Source: Chromatium okenii (lineage in GTDB: Bacteria > Pseudomonadota > Gammaproteobacteria > Chromatiales > Chromatiaceae). Taken from it: 64,000 bases of DNA. The first letter of the stretch is position 1. Each line of letters starts with the position of its first letter. Below the pieces are notes generated by a model. The model was not told the DNA's origin, searched no databases, and worked only from the letters and a program-made list of their open reading frames with translations. The stretch spans positions 124,001 through 188,000 of the forward strand of contig NZ_PPGH01000038.1 in assembly GCF_002958735.1 (NCBI RefSeq), in the 5' to 3' direction. The position numbers were made by a program, and so were the translations under genes. Shown one piece after another: positions 57,604 through 64,000 of the stretch.

Positions 57604-59420
57604 GGCAAACGCCCCTCACGGCGCAGATGTTGTAACAAAAAACGCTGGCGCAGCAGCCCTGCGGGATCATCAGGCACTCGGCGCAACTGGGCATCAAGTG
57701 CTTGTTGTTCCTCGCGTTGTTGCGGCGTGAGCGATTCTGCCTGCACCGCGTTTTCCAACGGGGTTTGTTCATTCGGTTGATCGGAAAATTCTGGGTTATC
57801 AGCAGATTCCGCTTGGTCGGCAGGGTTCATATCGGCAGCGGATGGCGCGGGAGATTTTTCTTCAGCCGCTGCTTCGGCAGGTTGCGGATTGGATTGAGCA
57901 TCCGCAGCGGCTGGCGCTGGTTCAGATTGTTGATTGTCACCAGTTTTATGCTCATCAGTGGATTGTGGCTGCGCGGCTGGCGCATCCGGTTTTTCAGCAG
58001 ATTCGTTGGATTGATCGCTGTCTTTTTGGTCAGAAGATGACGACTGCTGCTCCGACGATTGAGATTGCTGCTGCTGTTGTTTTTGCTCCGCCAGCTGCTG
58101 GCGCACCTGTTCTAAATTGTGTTGTGCATCAACATGATCGGGCATTTGCCGCAACGTGTTTTGATACGCCGCCGCTGCTTCTTCCAACCGCCCGAGTCGC
58201 GCCAACGCATTGCCCCGGTTGTAATCCGCCTCCGCACCATTCACACCAGCGAGCGCATCAAACGCCGCTTGAAAATTGCCCGCCTGATATTGCACCGCGC
58301 CAGCTTCAATTTGCTGCGCTGCCCGTTGATCGGCGCGTTGCCACCAATTTATTTCATCGTTTGCTTCACTCGGTGGCGCTGGCAGCAGCAGCGCCAGCAG
58401 CAACATTGACAATAACCAGCCGCGCCGAAATGCCAACGCAGCCAATCCCAGCACCGGCAATAACAGCCACGCGCCAGCTTCGCGCCATTGATCGGCAGTC
58501 AACGCGGTTGCTGTGGTATCCATGCGTGCTGCGCCCAGCGCCAGCAGCGTTTTTGTATCTGCATCGCCGATGTCGGCAGCGACATAAACGCCATTGCCAG
58601 CCGCCGCGAGAGTGCGGAGGTTGTCGGTTTCCAACTGCGCTAGCGCAATGCCGCCGCTGGAGTTTGGCGCAAATCCACCGCCGTTGGCATTCGGCACGGG
58701 TGCGCCTTTGGTGGTGCCGATGGCGAGCACCGCCAGCCGATGTCCGGCAGCGGCGAGTTGCTGCGCGGCAGTGATGGATGCAGCCATTTCGCCCACTGCA
58801 TCGGTGACGAGAATCAGCGTTGCCTGCTGCGCTTGCGCCTGTTCTAACAATTCGCCCGCTCGCTGCAACGCCAAATCGGTACGCCGATCACCGGGCACGG
58901 GCAGCAATGCACTGGTCAACAGCGGCACTTGCGCGGCGATGGTTTGCGCATCGCCGGTGAGCGGCGCAACCACAAACGGCTCGGCACCAAATGCCAGCAG
59001 CGCCGTTTGTCCTTCGGTCGCGCCGCGCAGCAGATCGAGAATTTCAAACCGCGCTCGTGCCAACCGCGAGGGCGCGACATCCGCTGCGTTCATGCTCGGC
59101 GACAAATCGAGCAGGATCACGCGCTGCTGGCTGGCGGCAAATACCGGTTGCGGCAGCCGTTGCCACGTCGGACCGGCGAGCGCGATCACGATCAACGACC
59201 AGCCGATACTTAATAAAATCAACGGAGTGCGCTGCGTTTGTGCGGTGCTGCCCATTAAAAGATGCGCCAGCAAATGCGGATCGACGTATTTGCGCCAAAT
59301 GGTCGCGTCGCTGGAATGTCTGCGCCACAGCGCCATCAGCAGCAACGCCAGCGGAATAAATGCGAGCAGCCACAGCGGACGCAGTAAATGTAATTCTGGC
59401 GGTAACATGTTGTTTAACAT
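57600..59420 (-). CDS. VWA-TPR protein (BatB/BatC fusion)
   Basis: The 606-residue protein has two N-terminal membrane segments, a VWA domain with MIDAS residues DLSPS (VILLDLSPSMNAADV), a third and fourth membrane segment near 320-350, a TPR part (AVQYQAGNFQAAFDALAGV, DYNRGNALARLGRLEEAAAAY) and a long Gln/Ser/Glu/Ala/Pro low-complexity region before a short conserved end. This order joins BatB and BatC in one chain. With BatD it would form a membrane complex, perhaps served by a MoxR ATPase that is not in this window. Confidence 0.87.
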   Translation of the reverse strand: MLNNMLPPELHLLRPLWLLAFIPLALLLMALWRRHSSDATIWRKYVDPHLLAHLLMGSTAQTQRTPLILLSIGWSLIVIALAGPTWQRLPQPVFAASQQRVILLDLSPSMNAADVAPSRLARARFEILDLLRGATEGQTALLAFGAEPFVVAPLTGDAQTIAAQVPLLTSALLPVPGDRRTDLALQRAGELLEQAQAQQATLILVTDAVGEMAASITAAQQLAAAGHRLAVLAIGTTKGAPVPNANGGGFAPNSSGGIALAQLETDNLRTLAAAGNGVYVAADIGDADTKTLLALGAARMDTTATALTADQWREAGAWLLLPVLGLAALAFRRGWLLSMLLLALLLPAPPSEANDEINWWQRADQRAAQQIEAGAVQYQAGNFQAAFDALAGVNGAEADYNRGNALARLGRLEEAAAAYQNTLRQMPDHVDAQHNLEQVRQQLAEQKQQQQQSQSSEQQSSSSDQKDSDQSNESAEKPDAPAAQPQSTDEHKTGDNQQSEPAPAAADAQSNPQPAEAAAEEKSPAPSAADMNPADQAESADNPEFSDQPNEQTPLENAVQAESLTPQQREEQQALDAQLRRVPDDPAGLLRQRFLLQHLRREGRLP

Positions 59421-59600
59421 CGGTTAATGAACAGAATGGTGGCAGCAAAAACGTGAAATTTGTTGCAGTGCATGAATTTTAGGGTTTATCCGTATAGGGT
59501 TTTCCCGTAGACTGGGGTTTCCTTAAAACTGATCGATCCGCATTCCGCTCCGCTTGACCTGCGGAATAGGTCGTTTCTCGAAAAAAGGTTGGCACCAACT

Positions 59601-59990
59601 ATGAAGAAGACACTTGCAACCGCTGCGCTGTTAACGTTGTTTTTTCCCGTTATTAGCGATGCACAGGCTGGCTCCGGTCAAACTCAGAAAGGCATGGCCT
59701 CCTACTATCACGATCGTTTTCATGGTCGCAAAACTGCCAGTGGTCAGCGTTACAACCGTAATCGCTTTACTGCGGCACACAAAACCTTGCCACTCGGCAC
59801 CAAACTCGAAGTGACCAATACCCGCAATGGTCGTTCCATCGTGGTGCAAGTCAATGATCGTGGCCCATTTGCTAAGGGGCGCGTTCTCGACTTATCACGC
59901 GAGGCGGCGAGCGAACTGGGAATGCTCAGTCGTGGTGTCGCCCGCATTGAATATCGTGTTGTGAGTTCGCCAGCACGCACCAGTTCCTAA
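59601..59990 (+). CDS. RlpA-like septal ring protein (short form)
   Basis: RlpA proteins are outer-membrane or periplasmic transglycosylases for naked glycans. The 129-residue protein has a signal peptide ([22 protein letters not shown]) and one double-psi beta barrel: [56 protein letters not shown] and AASELGM. There is no SPOR domain and no lipobox, unlike E. coli RlpA. The end overlaps the opposing large GGDEF gene. Confidence 0.87.
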   Translation: MKKTLATAALLTLFFPVISDAQAGSGQTQKGMASYYHDRFHGRKTASGQRYNRNRFTAAHKTLPLGTKLEVTNTRNGRSIVVQVNDRGPFAKGRVLDLSREAASELGMLSRGVARIEYRVVSSPARTSS

Positions 59991-62900
59991 ATCTCGCGCT
60001 GCGTTATTGACCGCGATTTTTCTTCCGATCCCGCTGTCTGGCGGGATTTTTCTAATAGTGCTTGAATGTGCGTTAACAACTGCGATTGCAATTGATGCAG
60101 TTGATCTCGCTGCGGCATTGACACTTCCTGCCGATGTTGAGAGCACTGCAATAACTCCAGCGCCAGCGTATGTAATTGGCGGTGAATCGTCACGATGGTC
60201 TGGAAACTCGGTAAGTGCCCGTAATAGGTCGCGCCTTCGCTCTCTAGCCACCGTCCAAAATGGCATTCCTGCACGTCCATCATCACCACAATTTCAATGT
60301 GTTGTTGTAGCGATTCATCTACAGCACGCATCCACGCCCGATGACCAACGTAGGCAAACAGCAACGGCAGCGCATCACGATTGAGTGGTTGTCGATGCAG
60401 CCAGACCAGCGGTGAATGCCAATGTTGCGCCCAGAGCACCAGTGCTTCGGCATTCATCGGCGGCGCGATGCTGTTGCCCTGTGCCAGCGTACAGCCGAGC
60501 TGCAACAGCAAATTGCCCTGTTCTTGAGATTCCACGCCATTGATGATGACCTCGCGGTGAAACGCAGCCGCCAGTCCAATCATGCTGTTGAGAATCGCTA
60601 AATCTTCCGGTTCGTCTAAAACACTGGGAATGTGCACCAAGTTGATGTTCAGCAGTGGCACTGCCAGCCGCTTCAAATAGGTTAGTGCTGCGTAACCCGC
60701 GCCGAAATCGTCAAGTGTGCAGCCAACACCAAGGGCACGACAGGCGTCGATCAGTGTGGCGGTGTGCGTGAGATTGGCGAGTGCCTGCGCTTCGGTGATT
60801 TCCAGTCGGAGCAAATCGGGCGCGAGATGCGGATGTGCCGATAACTGCGTTTTCAAATACGGAATCAATTGCTGTTGTTGCCGCGTGTTGATTCCAAAAT
60901 TGATTTTGATTTGAACTGTAAAGTGCTGGCGCTGCCAAATTTCCAGTTGTGCCAGCAGCGTATCAATCACCCAAGTGTTGATTTCAATGGCTAAAAATTG
61001 GTTATCAAGCAACGGCATAAAGGTTGACGCTGGCATCCAGCCGTTCTCTGGATGTTCCCAGCCGAGCTGGGCGGCGACACCGACGATGACACCAGTACGC
61101 ATGTTGACCTGTGGTTGATAACGCAGCGCCAGTTCGCCGCGCCCCAGAGCTTGACGAATGCGCTTCATTTGGTCTTGGCCGTTGTGCATCACGCTGGGCT
61201 GGCGAGCATCGAAACATTGATAGCGATTTTTGCCTGAGAGCTTGGCTTGATACATCGCTTGATCGGCTTGGCGCAGCAGTTGATCCGCATCAACGTCATC
61301 AAATTGCGGGTAAAACGTCACACCAACGCTGGCGGATACTTGCAACACGACATTATTCACATGTACCGGCTGCGCAGCTGCGCGGAGTAATCGCGTCAGC
61401 ATCGGCAGGCAGCAAGCGGAATGTTCCAAATCAACCAATACGGCTACGAATTCGTCGCCGCCGAGTCGCGCCAAAGTGTCGCATTCACGCAAATTTTGTT
61501 TCATGCGCGTGGCGACGGTCATCAGCAATTGATCGCCAGCGTCGTGACCGTAGGTGTCATTGATAGTTTTGAAGCCGTCGAGATCGAGATAAGCCACTGC
61601 CAAACTCTGCTGGCGGCGTTTGGTTTGCGCCATCGCTTGGTCAAGTCGATAGGCTAAAAGCACACGATTCGGCAGAGAAGTGAGCGCGTCGTAATGGGCG
61701 ATGTATTCAAGCTGGCTCTGGTGTTCTTTCATCGAAGTGATGTCAGAAATTAGCGAAACGTAATGTTGCGTCGCGCCTTGGGCATTACGTACGGCGCTGA
61801 TGGTTTGCATCTGTGCGTAGATCTCGCCACTTTTGCGGCGGTTCCAGATTTCGCCAACCCATTGCCCTTCAGCAAGCAATGTGCGCCACATCGCGGCGTA
61901 AAACTCAACGTCGTGGCGGTTGGATTTGAGGATGCGCGGATTGCGTCCAATCACTTCTTCACGGTGATAACCGGTGATGTGCGTAAAGGCAGCATTGACA
62001 TCAATGATGATGCCGTCGGCGTTGGTAATCATGATGCCCTCGCGGGCGTGGACGAACACGCTGGCAGCGAGTTGCAGTTGTTCGGTAATGCGACGACTTT
62101 CGGTGATGTCGGTGTGCGTAACGATGAAGCGCAGTGGCTGATTGTTGGCATCGCGGTTAACCACCATGCCGCGAGCGAGCAGGCACTTCCAACTGCCGTC
62201 TTTGCAGATCATGCGGTATTCACTGACATATTGGTGGATTTCGCTGTCAAAATAAGCCAGCAGCGTTGCCCAAGTTTGCCCAAGTTCATCAGGATGAATG
62301 CGTTCAGACCATTCACTGAGTTGATCACCAATTTCGTCTTTGTCAAATCCGAGCATGGTTTTCCAACGCCGCGAATAAAACACCGTACCGTCTCGCAGAT
62401 TCCAATCCATCAGTCCATCACCCGCACCTTCCAGCGCAAAGCGCCAGCGAAATTCGCTTTCTTTCAATGCCCGTTCGCGCCGCCACAGTTTTTCGGTTAA
62501 ATCCCGTTCGATACGCATACTGACCGAGTGCGCAGCAACGACAGCGTTAATCCAAATAACAAGCCACTGAGCATGATTCCGGCGATAAACGTTGCCCACA
62601 CATCTCTCATGCTGTGCGGTGCGGCGATGCGATCAAAAGTTAACAGCCAATGTTTTCCATTAAAATCAATTGTCCGTTCCACTCTCAACCCGGTGGTTTG
62701 CTTGATGTGTGAGTCATCGTGGTTGCTAAACAACAGCGTTGCGGGCGTGGCTTGATCGCCGTCGTAAATATGCAAATGAATCAATTTACCCTGTTGAGAA
62801 ACCCAGTCGCCCAAAATGCCCGTCATCAAATCGCTCATGCGATAAGGGCTGTACGTCCAACCAAAAAGTGCTGCTCGCCGCTGTTCCACCGTGTCTAGCG

Positions 62901-63533
62901 GCGCACCATTGCGATAAACCGGAAAATACATCAGTGCTCCTGCCTGCACGTCCGCATTGGTTTCCTGTACCAAAAAAACTTTGCCGCTCAGTGTGGTTCT
63001 ACCAGAATCTCGCGCTTGCTCCATCGCTGCTCGCCGTACCGGTTCCGAAAACATGTCATAACCGAATGCGCGTAAGTTGCGATCTCGAAAGGGTTCTAGG
63101 TAAATAATCGCCGTATAACTCTCGCGTTCACCAGCCGGAGATAACTGGTAATCGGGAAAACCTTCAGCGCGAATGCTGGCAAGGTGGGCAGAAAGTTGAT
63201 CGGGAGCAATGTGTTGAGAAAAGCCAATACCCTGAACACTCAGCACACTACGCGCTGGGTTTAGCTTTTCAACATAGGCGTGCCATTCGTGACGACTCAC
63301 GGAATCTGAGCCGCAAATAACCCCGCTGCGCCCCGCAAAATCAGCGCATAAGCGGCAAGGCGTTCGTGAATTTTGAGGACAACCTGATCGCAATCAAACA
63401 CGAATTGGCGTTGCGCCGCAGCGTCAATGCCATGTTTGACTTGAATACTCAGCAGCGTGGTCGCGAGTAAGCTACAAATGAGCAATGACCACGCGAGCCA
63501 AGAATGCTTGGCAAGGTTTTTTAGGATTTTCAT
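59987..63533 (-). CDS. CHASE-PAS-PAS-GGDEF-EAL-CZB protein, frame broken twice
   Basis: With two single-base repairs (near 63309, GCGGCT[T]CAGATTCC, and near 62518) one protein of about 1180 residues results. It has an N-terminal membrane segment, a CHASE-type periplasmic sensor ([24 protein letters not shown]), a second membrane segment, two PAS domains, GGDEF with the active [10 protein letters not shown] site, an EAL domain and a C-terminal CZB-type zinc region ([12 protein letters not shown]...HRQLH). The EAL domain is degenerate (AAQLGW for EALLRW, NGVES for EGVET), so it is probably a cyclase only. Zinc or redox could tune the output. Confidence 0.85.
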
Positions 63534-63620
63534 CAAACGAAACCACCGCTCATCGTGTTGCGCCTTAATGCAAGTTTAAGGCGATTGTCGATACTGCATC
63601 GATCATTCAACGAGTTCAGA

Positions 63621-63710
63621 AGTTGAAAAAAGTTGTTAATGACCACTTTTTTTAACTGCGTCACTCCTAAACTAAATCAATCGTTTGTGTTTTTAACTGC
63701 ATCACTCTTA
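63621..63710. repeat. Inverted-repeat family member 2 with extra half copy
   Basis: AGTTGAAAAAAGTTGT (63621-63636) is identical to 10385-10400. ACTTTTTTTAACTGCGTCAC then TCCTA (63645-63669) matches 10448-10472 in 23 of 25 positions. A third, half copy TTTTTAACTGCATCACTCTT follows at 63690-63709. The element ends about 7 bp before the pabB-like ATG. Confidence 0.8.
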
Positions 63711-63716
63711 ATTGCA

Positions 63717-64000
63717 ATGACTTTTCCATTTGTACAACAACTTGACTATCAACCGGACAGTGCATTGCGATTTGCTGCCTTGTTGCAATGCGCGTGGCCG
63801 GTATTTCTCGACAGCGGACAGCCGCAGATTAAGCAAGGTCGTTATGACATTTTAAGCGCCGATCCACTGACGACGCTCGTCACCTACGGTCGCAACACGC
63901 GCATTTGCTCGGCGCGTGGCGAGCAGATTTCAACTGCCGATCCGCTGGCGCTGCTCGGCGAAACATTGGGCGTTAAACGCACGAATACGACGGTCTGCCG
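63717..64000 (+). CDS. pabB: Aminodeoxychorismate synthase component I-like, partial
   Basis: Only the first 94 codons are in the window. The start reads MTFPFVQQLDYQPDSALRFAALLQ, then WPVFLDSGQPQIKQGRYDILSADP, the PabB/TrpE N-terminal domain with the D-S-G and R-Y/S features of PabB. Because trpE is at 6400, this second homologue most likely makes aminodeoxychorismate for folate. The diagnostic C-terminal domain is outside the window. Confidence 0.75.
   Translation, partial: MTFPFVQQLDYQPDSALRFAALLQCAWPVFLDSGQPQIKQGRYDILSADPLTTLVTYGRNTRICSARGEQISTADPLALLGETLGVKRTNTTVC

Overview
The window looks like chromosomal DNA of a gammaproteobacterium that fixes nitrogen and stores glycogen. The evidence is gene content and order: miaB-phoH-ybeY-corC, hfq-hflX-hflK-hflC, a groESL operon behind a CIRCE operator, opgG/opgH, a nifV-TPR-nifW-nifZ-nifM run, glgX, mutY beside tRNA-Gly, and Bat (oxygen-tolerance type) proteins. 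I cannot name the genus from the sequence alone. Most of the window is dense core genome. The stretch at about 18.6-23.1 kb is visibly AT-richer and is accessory.

Layout. 0-4.6 kb: SEC-C protein, Cys-cluster protein, aspS, nudB and a HEPN/MNT toxin-antitoxin pair, all on the plus strand. 4.6-10.2 kb: Sel1 protein, DUF1015 protein, trpE, fmdB, then a reverse-strand feoC-like gene, a DUF4340 gene and a Crp/Fnr regulator. 10.4-16.4 kb: ABC-F gene uup with a GC-rich palindromic repeat inserted in it, ampG, a DUF4160/DUF2442 pair, a CYTH gene and rlmD. 16.4-18.6 kb: sigma70 promoter, CIRCE, groES, groEL, terminator. 18.6-22.7 kb: accessory island with a Phd/RelE-type pair flanked by a degenerate second copy of the groEL tail, a membrane protein plus LHH-nuclease toxin with SUKH immunity protein, a HicB-like gene and a RelB/YoeB-type pair. 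Three related repeats that resemble integron attC sites follow the stop codons of these genes. 23-34.4 kb, reverse strand: pyrD, ilvB, Pal-like lipoprotein, corC, ybeY, phoH, miaB, opgH, an unknown gene, opgG. 34.7-38.7 kb: nif accessory operon behind a sigma54-type promoter, and a convergent hemerythrin-like gene. 38.9-45.4 kb: exported protein, L,D-transpeptidase, hfq-hflX, hflKC behind a leader that resembles an rRNA-operon leader, cpdA. 45.5-53.7 kb: Kunitz-type lipoprotein, MltD-like transglycosylase, maf, a chemoreceptor, gnd, glgX and a 30-residue membrane protein. 53.8-64 kb: tRNA-Gly(CCC), mutY, two tandem CheY-like regulators, batD, batBC, rlpA, a large CHASE-PAS-PAS-GGDEF-EAL-CZB protein and the start of a pabB-like gene.

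Many conserved genes are broken by single-base indels, mostly one missing base in a short homopolymer. The conserved sequence resumes at once in another frame. This pattern fits sequence or assembly error better than mass gene decay, so I annotate each such gene once across its full span and state where the frame changes. The most interesting parts are the 18.6-22.6 kb island, the bacterial Kunitz lipoprotein, the rRNA-leader-like sequence before hflK, and two families of palindromic repeats.
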